A stretch of 64,000 nucleotides of DNA from Natronomicrosphaera sp040876735 (GCA_040876735.1 JBBDPC010000118.1:13752-77751); one strand, 5' to 3'. Positions 17,963 through 27,300 are shown, counted from the stretch's first letter. Notes: generated from the letters alone by a model not told the origin. Translations and numbers: made by a program.

Positions 17963-20245
17963 TCACTGCGACTGTCGGCGGAAGAGTCCGGCCTCGGGGT
18001 AGTTGTCCGCTGCTGCCCACGGTGGCCGCCAGTGGATCTGCGTGCGGTGGTCCCAGGGATGGCGGACGGCCGGCTCGTCGTAGTCCATCACCATCACATT
18101 GAGGCGGAAGCTCTGCCAGCGGCCGGCCTGCTGGGCCTCGAGAACACTCATCGGAATGGCGATCTCCGCTTCGTAGCCGGTCTCCGTACGGACGCATGCG
18201 GCCTGGAGTCCTTCGGGCAAGGTCAAGGTCTGCGGCCGGCGCAGCAGCGGCTCGGCGTCGGCGTCCTGCGTGGGGGCGATGAGCACCGGCAGCGGCTCCC
18301 ATGGCGCGTCGGCCTCGCGCTGGGCCGTGGTGCGCGGGTCCAGATCCACCTGCACATGATCCAGCGAGCGCGGGTCCGGCCGTTCGTCGCCCTCCCACGT
18401 ATTCAACACCACGTCGTCCACGACGCGCACGGCCACATACACGAACGCCTCGTCATGCGCCACGGCAAAAGCGAACGAGCCGTCCGCCTCCCCGTCGTAT
18501 CGCTGCGCCCAGCCGCCGCGGATGTAGGTCTTGCCGGCGCGGTGCGAGCGAAGCGGCAGGTCGTCCCACTCGTTGAGTTGGCCGTCGACCACGATGGCCT
18601 GCGGCGTCGGCGGCACATCGTGCAGGCGGTCGACGTAGAGGTAGGCCGAGCGGTCCAACAGGTGGCCGTCGTTCTCGGCATGGTGCACACGGTAGGTCAC
18701 GGGCAGGCGCACGACCTCGTCCACCGCCACGGGCTGGCGGGCGGTCAACGGCACGCGGAACCGTTGCTGATCGCCGGCGTCGACCGTGAGCTGCTCGGCT
18801 TCGAGCGCCGGCGTTTCAAGCTGCGGGTGTGCCCCCTCAAAGGCCAGTTGCACCTGGATCGGGTGGTCGAAGGGGTTGTTCACGATCAGCGCCGCGTCGC
18901 CGCGTTCGAACGTCTCGGCGTCGATCATCGCCGCCTCGCTGACGACCAGCGGCTGGGCAAGACGGTACCGCTTGTCCATCTTGCGGAAAAGCGCTTCCGC
19001 TTCGGCCGCCCCCTCGGCCGTCTCGGGATAGACGTCAAAGACCTGCCCCTGCTCGTTGATGGCCCGGTACTCGGCGGAATCGGCGTTCAGTTCGACGAGC
19101 CAGAAGTGGTAGAGCCCGCCGGCGCGGGCGAGGTACCAGCGGTGGGGGTAGTCGACCTCACCGGGCGAGCGGCCGAAGCTGCCGTCGCCGAGGTAGAGCG
19201 TGCCGTCGGACTCGACGACTTCGCCGTCGCGGATCAGGTGGCTGCGCTTGTAGGTGTGGTCGTGGAACTCGAGGCCGACGGTCAGCTCATACCGATCGAA
19301 CAGCGGCGCCCACGCCTCGCGGCCGGGGGCGAGGTGGTGGTCGTGATAATCTCGCTTGCTGGGGTAGAGCGGCTGGTGATACATGGCGAATCGGTAGGGG
19401 TAGTCGGCGTAGTCCTGAAGCTGCTGTTCGAGCCAGTCGGCCTGCGCGCCTTCGAAGGGGGTGGTGTGGTTGGTGTCGAGCACGTGCACGGCCAGGAGCT
19501 GGCCGAACGTGCGGCTGTAGTAGCCCTGACGTCCGGACTGGGCGAAAAAGCCGTAGTAGAACGGCGCCTGCGCGGGCGTCTGGCCGTAGCCGCCTTGCAC
19601 CTCGTGGTTGCCGATCGCCCCCACGATGGGGATCTGGTGTCCATCGGGTGTGACCATATGCTCGGCCCACAGGTCGAACCACGCGTCCCACTTGTCGACC
19701 TCGTCGAGATTGCCGTCGGCGTACGCGAAGTCTCCGCCGAAGAGCACGAACTGCGGCGACTGCGCCGCGGCGTGGCGGAACAGGTCAGCCTGGAGCTCGG
19801 TGGCCCCGGGGTGGCTGTCGCCGCCGACGACGAACCGCAACGGGCTGTCATCCGCGGGCAGAGTGCGGAAGCGTTTCGGTTCGCTGAAGCCGCTCTTCTC
19901 ATCGCCGGCCACGAAGTGGTACGTCTCGCCCGGCTCCAGATCACGCAGCTCCACCCAGTGGATCCACCGCCCGTCCGCCAGCCCCTCGATCTGATGGCTG
20001 CTGTGCGCCGCCGTCTCGTGATGCCCTTCGCGGTGCAGCCCCGCCGCATCCCGGCTGTAGCGCACCACCGGTTGGTCGACCGCCGCCATCGTCTGGAAGT
20101 TGACCGTCATCGTCCGCGACGTGTCCCCCTGCCAGGTGAGGTAGACGTGCCGCGGCGCGGCCCCGGCCGGGGCCGTGAGCAGCAGGAGCACCAGACCGGC
20201 GAAGATCAGGGCAGTCGACAGTGGAAACGGTGCGTATCGCTTCAT
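17963..20245 (-). CDS. Secreted purple-acid-phosphatase-like metallophosphoesterase
   Basis: 760 aa with a signal peptide (about 1-29, ending PAGA). An FN3-like purple acid phosphatase N-domain (about 33-130) is followed by the calcineurin-like catalytic domain with all metal-ligand blocks: GGDSHPG (Asp143), GGDFAYAD (Asp172, Tyr175), GNHE (Asn213, His214), MYHQPLY (His290) and EFHDHTY (His328, His330). The C-terminal third (about 560-750; VDGQLNEWDD, AIPMSVLEA) resembles carbohydrate-binding CBM9-like/DOMON domains, so the enzyme may bind glycan. It lies in a minus-strand series after the PQQ protein and before GH31. It may hydrolyse phosphoesters on a polysaccharide or scavenge phosphate; the substrate is not resolved. 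Confidence 0.9.
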   Translation of the reverse strand: MKRYAPFPLSTALIFAGLVLLLLTAPAGAAPRHVYLTWQGDTSRTMTVNFQTMAAVDQPVVRYSRDAAGLHREGHHETAAHSSHQIEGLADGRWIHWVELRDLEPGETYHFVAGDEKSGFSEPKRFRTLPADDSPLRFVVGGDSHPGATELQADLFRHAAAQSPQFVLFGGDFAYADGNLDEVDKWDAWFDLWAEHMVTPDGHQIPIVGAIGNHEVQGGYGQTPAQAPFYYGFFAQSGRQGYYSRTFGQLLAVHVLDTNHTTPFEGAQADWLEQQLQDYADYPYRFAMYHQPLYPSKRDYHDHHLAPGREAWAPLFDRYELTVGLEFHDHTYKRSHLIRDGEVVESDGTLYLGDGSFGRSPGEVDYPHRWYLARAGGLYHFWLVELNADSAEYRAINEQGQVFDVYPETAEGAAEAEALFRKMDKRYRLAQPLVVSEAAMIDAETFERGDAALIVNNPFDHPIQVQLAFEGAHPQLETPALEAEQLTVDAGDQQRFRVPLTARQPVAVDEVVRLPVTYRVHHAENDGHLLDRSAYLYVDRLHDVPPTPQAIVVDGQLNEWDDLPLRSHRAGKTYIRGGWAQRYDGEADGSFAFAVAHDEAFVYVAVRVVDDVVLNTWEGDERPDPRSLDHVQVDLDPRTTAQREADAPWEPLPVLIAPTQDADAEPLLRRPQTLTLPEGLQAACVRTETGYEAEIAIPMSVLEAQQAGRWQSFRLNVMVMDYDEPAVRHPWDHRTQIHWRPPWAAADNYPEAGLFRRQSQ

Positions 20246-20365
20246 GGGGACGATTCCTCACGAGTGCCTGAGCGGCGCAAAGGCAGCCACGGCTGGCGGC
20301 CGGCGCCGACTGGAGACTTGCCGGACGCGTTCAGGTCGAACGGCGTGGGTACATCATAACGCCTG

Positions 20366-23300
20366 CTAACGCTTCGTGGCGGCGGATTGACCGGCCCCGG
20401 ACACGTCGGCCGGTGCGGCCCGGCCGTCCACCAGCTCGCTGACGTGGAAGCGGTGAATGGCATGGGCGCCAGCCACGTAAAGCCAGGGGCCGACCCGGCG
20501 CACCGTGATGTCGGCGTGCCAGCCAACGTCAGGGAGGATGCCGCTTGCCTGCGTCTGCCCGCTGGCGAGGTCGATCACGTCGAGCCGGAGGCAGTGGGGC
20601 GGGTCGTCGTGATGCTCCCACCGCTGTTCCTCGGCGTCCCAGTCGGCACGGTCCTGGGCGGTGCTGATGATGATGGCACGCTCACCCTCGCGGCTGACGC
20701 TGAGGATGTGCCGGGGAAGGTAAGGCTCCGTCGTCGGCAGGGCGAATGTCTGCTGCGTGGCGGGGTCGCTGGTCATGTCGAAGACGTGCAGTGCCGGCGC
20801 AGCGCGGTCCTTGTCCAACTTGAAGAGCGTGTCGCCGACCATCGTACCGTGCGTCCACTTGGTCCGGGGCATGGCCAGGTCGTCACGGCGGAGATACCAG
20901 CGGGCGGGCCTGTCGCGGTTGCCCCAGGCGCCCTGACGCACCTCGATCCAGTTCGGCGCGGCGTCGATGCGGTGGAAGCTTGGTTCGCCGGTGAATGGAC
21001 GATCGTTGTTGAGGCCTTCGATGCGACGGCTGCCGAGGAAGTGGCGTTCGCGGCCGTCGAGCCGCAGGGCGTGCACCGGCTGGCCCTGCTCGGCATCGTG
21101 GCTGAAAAAGAGCATGTCGTCCACGCGGTGTGACGGCTCGCGATGCTCGACGCGTTCCGGCAGCAGGCGGGCCGTGTGGGCAACTGCCCCGTCCGCGGTC
21201 CGGTAGCTGACCATGAGGTCGATACGATCTTCGTCATGCGGCCACTCCGCCTGGCCGATCAGGCGCACCGCGTCGCCATCAATCATGGGCGTATCCGGCC
21301 TCAGGTCGCGCAGCTCTTCCCCGGGGTACGCCCGCAGATCGAGGAACCAGCATGGCCGGCCCGTTTGCGGATCAAGGCCGGTCATGTGCGCGTACCAGTA
21401 GGGATGATTGATGCTGGTCACGAGCAGGTCCGCCGACACGACAAGCTCGTCAGTGCGATACGGGGCGGTGACCTGCCACACCTGACGCCCCGTCTCGCGG
21501 TCGATGGCGGTGAGTTGATCGTCGTGCTGGAGAATGAGTTGGTCGCGGTGGAGGTGGACCGCTGCGGGTGACATCTTGAGCCAGCGTTGCCATCGCACAC
21601 CATCCGGGGCCGTGGAATCCAGCCGTTCGAGCAGCAGCGCGCTGTATGCGAACAGTTGCTCGGGGTGCGGATCGTCCCGGTGTGGTTGCAGCAGGCGCGC
21701 CGTCGGGTGCGAATGCCGCCATGCCTCGCTGAGGTGCGGTTCGGTCGGCGTCTCCGACTCGGACCACACGCCTTGCGGCGCGCGGCTGAGTGCGACCAGG
21801 CCACCGTCAGGCGTCGCGGCAAGCGAGGCGAATTGCGTCGGCGCTTCCAGGGCGTGCTCACTCAGCGTCGCACCGTCACGGCCGCTCAGTCGCAGCAGCC
21901 GACCCGGCATGGCGGCGACCACGGCGCCTGTGGGATCGACGGTCACATCGTCGAGTTGGTCGAACCGCCGTTGCCATTGCAATCGCCCCGAGCCGGCATC
22001 CAGCCCGCGCAGGCCCCGCGGCCCCGCGAGCACGAGTGTTGCACCTCGCCGGGCCAGCAGGCGACCGCCTTCCACGCCCGGTGTCTCCCACGCCAGCCGG
22101 CCCGAGTCCAAGTCGAAGGCCATCAGGCTTGCCCGATCGCGCGGGCCGACGATCAGTCGACCCTCCGAGGCAGTCAGCACCACCTCGCGCCGCAGCGCTG
22201 CCACCTGCCATACCTGCTCGCCGCCGTAGCGTTTGTAGTTGCTCGCCCACTCCACCATGCCATCCCGGGCGTCGACGCGGACCACTGTTCCCGCATTGGG
22301 CAGACAGTACACACTGCCACGATGCGCCAGCACCATGCCGCCGTAGCTGGCGACGTCCGGTCCATCGGTCTCGCCAGCGCCTGCCGCCGCCGCGAGTTGC
22401 CGCGACTGGTCCATGAGCGGCCGACGCCACACGGTCCGCCCGTTGCGGGCATCAAGACAAAACAGGTGGAACGACGCATAAGACGCCGGTCGAACCGCCA
22501 TGACATACACCCGCCCCTCCATCAGCACTGGATTGCCTACGGGCTGGAGTCCGTCCCACGTCGCGTGCCCGGCCGTGGACCAGAGCACGGCTCCATCTTG
22601 ACGGTCCAGAGCCAGCAGATGACGCGGCGTGCCATCCGGTGCACCGGCGGCCCAAGGCAGAATCAGACGCTCGGGATCCACCGCCGGCTCGAAGCGTCCC
22701 GCGGTGGCCGCCGCCCCCGACCAGCCCTCCGGTTGACGCGACGCCACCGGCACCCGTGGCACGTCTTCCACTGCGCGGTGCACCCACGCCGGCTCATGCT
22801 CGCCCGGCCTGTAGCCGGCGACCAGCACCGGGCCCGCCGCCACGACCCCGCTGCCGTCCGCATGCAGCCACCACCGCCCGTCGGGCAAGTGCGGCACACG
22901 CGCGCGAAAATCCGCAGACGATCCGAATGGCGCCAGCACCGGCCAGAGCAACGCGTGCGGAAGTTTCAGCAGCATCGGCTCTGTTGGCGCGCCTCGTTCC
23001 AGTTGGGCCGGAATGGGTGAAACGTCACCTTCACCTGCCTGTAAGGCCTGCGCAACCGCCCGACGCCCCCGGTCGGCAGACGCCTGCAGCGTGGCTGTCG
23101 CAGCCAAGGCATGCACGTCATCGAACATGCGCAGCGCCCGCTCGGCATGCCCCAGGCGAAGGAGTCGTTCGCCTTCGGCAAGCAGCGTCTGGTGCGTTGC
23201 CATCGACCACGGGTCGGTCCGCATCCGGGCCATGACCGCCGCTTCACGTTTGTTACCTTCAGCCAGCGTCGGCGCCCGAGCCGTATCCTGCGCCAGAACG

Positions 23301-24361
23301 GCCTGCACATTTGCACGCAGGCCGTCATCTTCCTGCAACCGGCACACCATCCGCCGCCAGGTCGCCTCGAAGCGCCTCGGCTCCACCTCGTGCAAGACAT
23401 GCGCATCGCCCGCCAGGCGCAGCAGACTCGCCACGGCGCCCGGCTCCAGGTCCTGAGGCTGATCGACGAACCGCCGCCACAGGCTACGCCGTTCGCTGTC
23501 CATCGCCCTCTGTTGCCGAAACTGTGGCCGGGCCGTCGGCACCGGCACCGCCACCCATCCCAACTGCTCATCCAGCGCCGCCGCCGCCTCAGTGTCCAGC
23601 GTCTCGCGGATCGTCTCCAACTCGGCCGCCGCCAACTCGTGCAGACCGAGTGCGCCCAGCCAGCGGGCCTGAAGCTGCCCCAGTTCCCGTTCGTCCATCT
23701 CCAGCGAGGCAAGCGTGACCACTGCATGATCCATCAGGGCCAGGTCCCGTGACCGCCTTGCCTCGTCGAACAGTCGCGCCCACGCTTGCCGGGCCACGGC
23801 TCGCGCCGTCTCCTGGTCTGCTGAATCGGCCGAGGCGCGTAAATCGTCTGCCAACTCTGCTGCTCGACGCAGGCGACGACGGTCTTCGTAGACGTATGCG
23901 CTGTGCGTCCCGATCTGGATTTCGGCCAGCCGGCGAACGGAGGCCAGTCGATCGTCCAGGGCCAGTCCGACATCCTCAGCCAGCGCTTCGTGCATCGCCG
24001 TTTCGCGATCCACGCGATGCAACGCGCGGTACAGCGTCGCCAGCCGCTGCCTGGCCTCGCGCAACTGATGTGCGGAAGCAGCCTCACGGTGAAGTGCCAG
24101 CAATCGTTCGAGCAGATGTGCCTCTCGCAGTCGCATTCGCCGCTGGCGGTCTGGCTCGTTCAACTCCTCAAACTCGCGCGGCCACTGCGATAGATGGGAT
24201 TGAATCGTCTGATCCCAGGAACCTTGCCACGACACCGCAGGCGGCTGAGCATCTGGCCAGTTCATCTGAGGCGCGGCCACGTCTCCCCAAGCCGGCAGCC
24301 CCGCAAACCAGATGCCTGTAAGAAAGATGGCCGCCACGAGTCGCACTACACGCCAATCCAT
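20366..24361 (-). CDS. Giant secreted PQQ-type beta-propeller protein
   Basis: 1331 aa from ATG 24361, chosen because AGGAG precedes it and it starts a signal peptide (to about residue 30, LPAWGDVAA). The first 430 residues are alpha-helical, TPR-like and Arg/Ala-rich. The rest carries repeated propeller blades of the PQQ/BamB type, for example LFCLDARNGRTVW, VVRVDARDGMVEW, LMAFDLDSGRLAW, LRGLDAGSGRLQW and LTAIDRETGRQVW. No dehydrogenase active-site motif is seen, so the propeller is probably a binding or scaffold unit. It is divergent from LacI-3 with a perfect palindrome in the 98-nt gap and heads the minus-strand series with the phosphatase, GH31 and epimerase. Function is unknown. Confidence 0.88.
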   Translation of the reverse strand: MDWRVVRLVAAIFLTGIWFAGLPAWGDVAAPQMNWPDAQPPAVSWQGSWDQTIQSHLSQWPREFEELNEPDRQRRMRLREAHLLERLLALHREAASAHQLREARQRLATLYRALHRVDRETAMHEALAEDVGLALDDRLASVRRLAEIQIGTHSAYVYEDRRRLRRAAELADDLRASADSADQETARAVARQAWARLFDEARRSRDLALMDHAVVTLASLEMDERELGQLQARWLGALGLHELAAAELETIRETLDTEAAAALDEQLGWVAVPVPTARPQFRQQRAMDSERRSLWRRFVDQPQDLEPGAVASLLRLAGDAHVLHEVEPRRFEATWRRMVCRLQEDDGLRANVQAVLAQDTARAPTLAEGNKREAAVMARMRTDPWSMATHQTLLAEGERLLRLGHAERALRMFDDVHALAATATLQASADRGRRAVAQALQAGEGDVSPIPAQLERGAPTEPMLLKLPHALLWPVLAPFGSSADFRARVPHLPDGRWWLHADGSGVVAAGPVLVAGYRPGEHEPAWVHRAVEDVPRVPVASRQPEGWSGAAATAGRFEPAVDPERLILPWAAGAPDGTPRHLLALDRQDGAVLWSTAGHATWDGLQPVGNPVLMEGRVYVMAVRPASYASFHLFCLDARNGRTVWRRPLMDQSRQLAAAAGAGETDGPDVASYGGMVLAHRGSVYCLPNAGTVVRVDARDGMVEWASNYKRYGGEQVWQVAALRREVVLTASEGRLIVGPRDRASLMAFDLDSGRLAWETPGVEGGRLLARRGATLVLAGPRGLRGLDAGSGRLQWQRRFDQLDDVTVDPTGAVVAAMPGRLLRLSGRDGATLSEHALEAPTQFASLAATPDGGLVALSRAPQGVWSESETPTEPHLSEAWRHSHPTARLLQPHRDDPHPEQLFAYSALLLERLDSTAPDGVRWQRWLKMSPAAVHLHRDQLILQHDDQLTAIDRETGRQVWQVTAPYRTDELVVSADLLVTSINHPYWYAHMTGLDPQTGRPCWFLDLRAYPGEELRDLRPDTPMIDGDAVRLIGQAEWPHDEDRIDLMVSYRTADGAVAHTARLLPERVEHREPSHRVDDMLFFSHDAEQGQPVHALRLDGRERHFLGSRRIEGLNNDRPFTGEPSFHRIDAAPNWIEVRQGAWGNRDRPARWYLRRDDLAMPRTKWTHGTMVGDTLFKLDKDRAAPALHVFDMTSDPATQQTFALPTTEPYLPRHILSVSREGERAIIISTAQDRADWDAEEQRWEHHDDPPHCLRLDVIDLASGQTQASGILPDVGWHADITVRRVGPWLYVAGAHAIHRFHVSELVDGRAAPADVSGAGQSAATKR

Positions 24362-24429
24362 TGCAGGACTCCTGTGATGCCTCGCCTCAAAATACCGCAG
24401 GCTGCGACTGGTGCCCGGGAATTTATTGA

Positions 24430-24443
24430 CGTTCATATGAACG
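24430..24443. promoter_or_regulatory. Putative LacI-3 operator (perfect 14-bp palindrome)
   Basis: CGTTCATATGAACG is fully self-complementary. It lies 16 nt upstream of the LacI-3 ATG and 69 nt upstream of the divergent PQQ-protein start, inside an AT-rich patch (atttattgac ... atattat). The position would block both promoters. Assignment to LacI-3 is by location only. Confidence 0.55.
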
Positions 24444-24459
24444 ATATTATACTGGCAGC

Positions 24460-25485
24460 ATGACTTCCACGCTTAAGGATGTCGCCCGGCACAGCGGCCT
24501 GTCCGTTCAGACGGTCAGTTGCGTGCTGAACAACCGGGGGAATCTCTACCGCCCTGCGACCCGCCAGCGGGTGATCGACAGTGCCAAGCAACTCGGCTAC
24601 CGCCCCAACGCGCTGGCGCGGGCCACCCGCACCGGCCGCTCGGGCACGATCGCCCTGGCCATGGCCACCAACGCCCACCGCAGCAACCTGCCCATTCAGA
24701 TGCTCCAGGGCATCGAGCAGCAACTCGGCGAGACCGAAGGCCGGCTCCTGCTCGCCCCGCTGCCGGACGACAAGCTCACCAGTGAGGGCTACATCCCCCA
24801 GATCCTCCGCGAATGGCTGGCCGACGGCCTTCTGATCAATTACCAGATCAACATCCCCCCGCGCATGGTCGAGCTGATTCGCCGGCACCAGATCCCCTCC
24901 GTCTGGCTCAACTCCAGGCAGGCCGCCGACTGCATCTACCCCGACGAGCACGACGCCGGCCACCGGGCCACACAGCACCTGCTCGCGATGGGCCATCGCC
25001 GCATCGCATACCTCGATCTCTCGCACGCCGAGCCGGAACTGGCCGACGCCCACTTCAGCACCATCGACCGGCAGGCCGGCTACGAGACGGCCATGGCCGA
25101 CGCCGGCCTCGCCACGCAGGTGGTCCGCACGAAAGAGCATGTGCAGCGCGATCACCGCCTGGCGTTCTGCCGCCAGTGGCTCGAGCAGGGCGACCGCCCC
25201 ACGGCCGTGCTCTGCCACGCCGACGCCACCGCCGTCCCCCTCGCCGCCGCCGCCCACCAACTGCGCCTGCGCATCCCCGAAGACCTCTCGCTGGTCTCGT
25301 TCGGCGACGTGCCCGACCGCCTCGTGGCCGGCTGCATGACGACCCTGATCGTCCCCCAGCACGAACTCGGCCGACAGGCGGTGCAGATGCTCTATCGCAA
25401 AATCAAATCGCCGGCCAGACCGTTGAAGCCCATGATCGTGCCGTTCGAAATGGACCCCGGTAGCACCTGCGCGCCACCGCAGTAG
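24460..25485 (+). CDS. LacI-family transcriptional regulator (LacI-3)
   Basis: 341 aa. MTSTLKDVARHSGLSVQTVS is the DNA-reading head, followed by CVLNNRG (Cys where Arg is usual) and GYRPNALARATRTGR at the hinge. The effector domain carries ADGLLINYQINIP, ADC-x3-DEHDAGHRATQHLL and RIAYLDLSHAEPELADAHFS, very close to LacI-4 and LacI-2. It is divergent from the PQQ-protein gene and followed by a PEP-CTERM gene and a pseudopilin. Autoregulation through the adjacent palindrome is likely. Ligand unknown. Confidence 0.92.
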   Translation: MTSTLKDVARHSGLSVQTVSCVLNNRGNLYRPATRQRVIDSAKQLGYRPNALARATRTGRSGTIALAMATNAHRSNLPIQMLQGIEQQLGETEGRLLLAPLPDDKLTSEGYIPQILREWLADGLLINYQINIPPRMVELIRRHQIPSVWLNSRQAADCIYPDEHDAGHRATQHLLAMGHRRIAYLDLSHAEPELADAHFSTIDRQAGYETAMADAGLATQVVRTKEHVQRDHRLAFCRQWLEQGDRPTAVLCHADATAVPLAAAAHQLRLRIPEDLSLVSFGDVPDRLVAGCMTTLIVPQHELGRQAVQMLYRKIKSPARPLKPMIVPFEMDPGSTCAPPQ

Positions 25486-25752
25486 CAAAGAGATTCCAGA
25501 GTCTGAAAGGAGGGGTTGGGTTCAAAGTCGTCCATACGCGACCGGCAGAACAGGCAGCGAATCCCTCTCGGTGGTCATCAGTTGTTGGAGGACGCATTTC
25601 ATTCGATCGACATGGCAGGCGTTCGTATTCGTAAAGGGGGAGTTGCGTGATCAAAGCACAGTCAAGTCCAGCCGGCAAACGGGCCGGCGAAACCCTTCTA
25701 CGTACGGGAGTGGTTTGAATCCTTTTCACATTTGTTTCAGAGGAGAATCGCA
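25486..25752 (+). other. Long leader with hairpins before the PEP-CTERM gene
   Basis: 267 bases, much longer than the 72- and 76-nt gaps at the same place in the other two cassettes. It contains GCCGGC-AAACGG-GCCGGC at 25671-25688 (perfect 6-bp stem), then AAACC at 25690-25694 that can pair with GGTTT at 25712-25716 around a TACGTA palindrome. A structured 5' leader or riboswitch is possible, but I cannot match it to a known class. No ORF of note. Confidence 0.3.
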
Positions 25753-26499
25753 ATGGAAAGCAAGCACCTGATTCTGGCAGCGGCGTTGACCGGCACCTTC
25801 GGGCTCGCAACCGCGGCAGAGGCCGCCTCACTGGGAATCAGCGATACTGCGCCCACGACGAATATCATCGACAGCCACTTCGCGGATAACAACGATTTCA
25901 CAGGTTTCCGCTGGCCGGATGGCGACGCCAACAAGCACAAGCACGGCGGTCAGACCTTTGTTGTGCCCACGGGCGAAACATGGTCCGTTCAGGCAATCAC
26001 CGTCAACTTCAGCAGTGTCGGGGAGGAGTTTGACAACAAACCCATCTTTGTGGAGATCTGGGACGTCGGCAGCGACACTAACAATCCATCGCTGACGAAT
26101 CTATCGCAGTTGGCGTTCCTCTCGGACACGGTCAGCCTTCCCGCGACGGCCATGGATCTCGAGGGCAAGTACGTCACGTTCAACTTCGACGAGACGGCGA
26201 CGCTGACGGCGGGCAATTACGGCTTCTTGTGGGGGCTGGACGATCCCACGTCGGACGACCCAGAAATCTCGTTCCGCGCCGGTCGCGATGGCGGGCAGAA
26301 CATTGCCGGGACGACGGCATGGAACAAGAACGGCGACGGGTCCAGCAGCGCCTATGGCACGCTGGGCACGGGCACGGACAACGGCGATAACAAACGCGAC
26401 CTGGAGTACTACATCCACGTGCCCGAGCCCGCCTCGGTTGCGCTGCTGGGCCTCGGCGGCCTGGCGATGCTCGGTCGGCGGCGTCGCGCGTCCGCCTGA
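25753..26499 (+). CDS. PEP-CTERM sorting domain protein
   Basis: 248 aa. The start is ATG 25753 behind AGAGGAGAA, giving a signal peptide (about 1-25, ending ATAAEA). The body has NWxG-like beta-sheet character (NFSSVGEEFDNKPIFVEIWD, then FNFDETATLTAGNYGFLWG) as in choice-of-anchor lectin-type PEP-CTERM proteins. The C-terminus has PEPASVALLGLGG, a hydrophobic stretch and GRRRRASA. It is predicted to be exported, cut by exosortase and surface- or matrix-associated. It is second in the LacI-3 cassette. It is not obviously homologous in its body to the other two PEP-CTERM genes, so each cassette carries its own cargo. Confidence 0.9.
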   Translation: MESKHLILAAALTGTFGLATAAEAASLGISDTAPTTNIIDSHFADNNDFTGFRWPDGDANKHKHGGQTFVVPTGETWSVQAITVNFSSVGEEFDNKPIFVEIWDVGSDTNNPSLTNLSQLAFLSDTVSLPATAMDLEGKYVTFNFDETATLTAGNYGFLWGLDDPTSDDPEISFRAGRDGGQNIAGTTAWNKNGDGSSSAYGTLGTGTDNGDNKRDLEYYIHVPEPASVALLGLGGLAMLGRRRRASA

Positions 26500-26591
26500 T
26501 CCTGCCACGCATTCGCGGCCGGGCGCCCACCGGCGCCCCGCCGCTTTTTTCCCGACGACCGTTTTCGCCCTCAGGGCATAGGAGTTTTGCC

Positions 26592-27056
26592 ATGTCGCGC
26601 CGGCTTTCACACAAGCCGTCCCGCGGTTTCACCCTCATCGAACTGCTCGTGGAGATCAGCATCATCACGATGCTGATCTCCATCCTGCTGCCGGCCTTGG
26701 GGCAGGCCCGCGAATCAGCCCGGCCCCTGCAGTGCGCGACCAATCTGCGGTCGCTCGGACAGGCCGTCTACATGTACACCAGTGATCACGACGGCATCAT
26801 CCGCTCTTGGGAGGTGGGGACTGACGAGGTGTTCGGCTACGGTCGAATGCCCAGGATTCTGGTGGCTGAGAAGTACCTCCCCGGTGAGATGCACGGCGGC
26901 TCCTATACCATCAGCGACTCGACCGGTGTCTTAGAGCTTCTAAAAAATCCTTCGCCCCTCAGGGGAGAAGGTGCCGGCGCAGCCGGCGGTGAAGGCCGTT
27001 CTGTTCGCCTGTGGCGAGGAAGAATCGCCGTTCGTCGGTTACCTGGAAAAATATAG
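26592..27056 (+). pseudogene. Broken type II pseudopilin gene
   Basis: 154 codons. The N-terminus is intact: a leader, then FTLIELLVEISIITMLISILLPA and QCATNLRSLGQAVYMYTSDHDG, as in H-X-DG pseudopilins. Family similarity stops near residue 115 (GVLELLKNP), and the remaining frame (SPLRGEGAGAAGGEG ...) is a translation of a palindromic REP-like repeat at 26949-26995. The C-terminal half with its FADGH block is missing. Compared with the intact 232- and 238-aa copies, this is a truncated third cassette member. The N-terminal part could still make a membrane-inserted stub. Confidence 0.75.
26949..26995. repeat. REP-like palindromic repeat
   Basis: CCTTCGCCCCTCAGGGGAGAAGG (written here in halves: CCTTCGCCCCT / CAGGGGAGAAGG) forms a near-perfect hairpin at 26949-26971. 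It is followed by GCCGGC-GCA-GCCGGC at 26973-26987 and GGTGAAGG. This two-hairpin design is the common dispersed repeat of planctomycete and other high-GC genomes, read as SPLRGEG in one frame. It sits exactly where the pseudopilin loses homology. Confidence 0.6.
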
Positions 27057-27267
27057 GCCGGAAACGAAGCGGGAAATGGAGGAAGCCATCGTCGATCCGG
27101 AGCGCGACGTCACCGATGTGATGGAGTTTTTTACGGGCGACGAAACCCCGGTCAAGGAGCCGGGCGGGGGCGAATGGATGGCGAGAATCGATGGCCGGGC
27201 GCGAGAGATCATGCGCGTTGAATGCCCGGACGGGTCGCGAGCGCGGGCGGTGCTCCCGCGGGATTGA
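26971..27267 (+). pseudogene. Possible C-terminal fragment of an unknown gene
   Basis: A 98-codon frame whose first dozen codons lie inside the REP-like repeat. From about residue 9 the translation (FACGEEESPFVGYLEKY, then DVMEFFTGDETPVKEPGGGE) has normal acidic protein composition up to the stop, 33 nt before the beta-helix gene. It may be the tail of a gene whose 5' part was lost when the repeat entered. No family recognised; it could also be a chance frame. Confidence 0.3.
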
Positions 27268-27300
27268 TTGCTGAAACTTCGACTTAAGGAAAGCTGGCAG

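Noticed and set aside
17912..20359. 815-codon plus-strand frame
   Set aside because: Shadow of the phosphatase gene on the other strand, rich in Val/Arg/Gly without motifs.
25661..25716. c-di-GMP (GEMM) riboswitch
   Set aside because: Some similar words occur (AAAGCACAG, GCAAAC), but the conserved core order and the tetraloop/receptor are not present, so I list it only as an unassigned structured leader.
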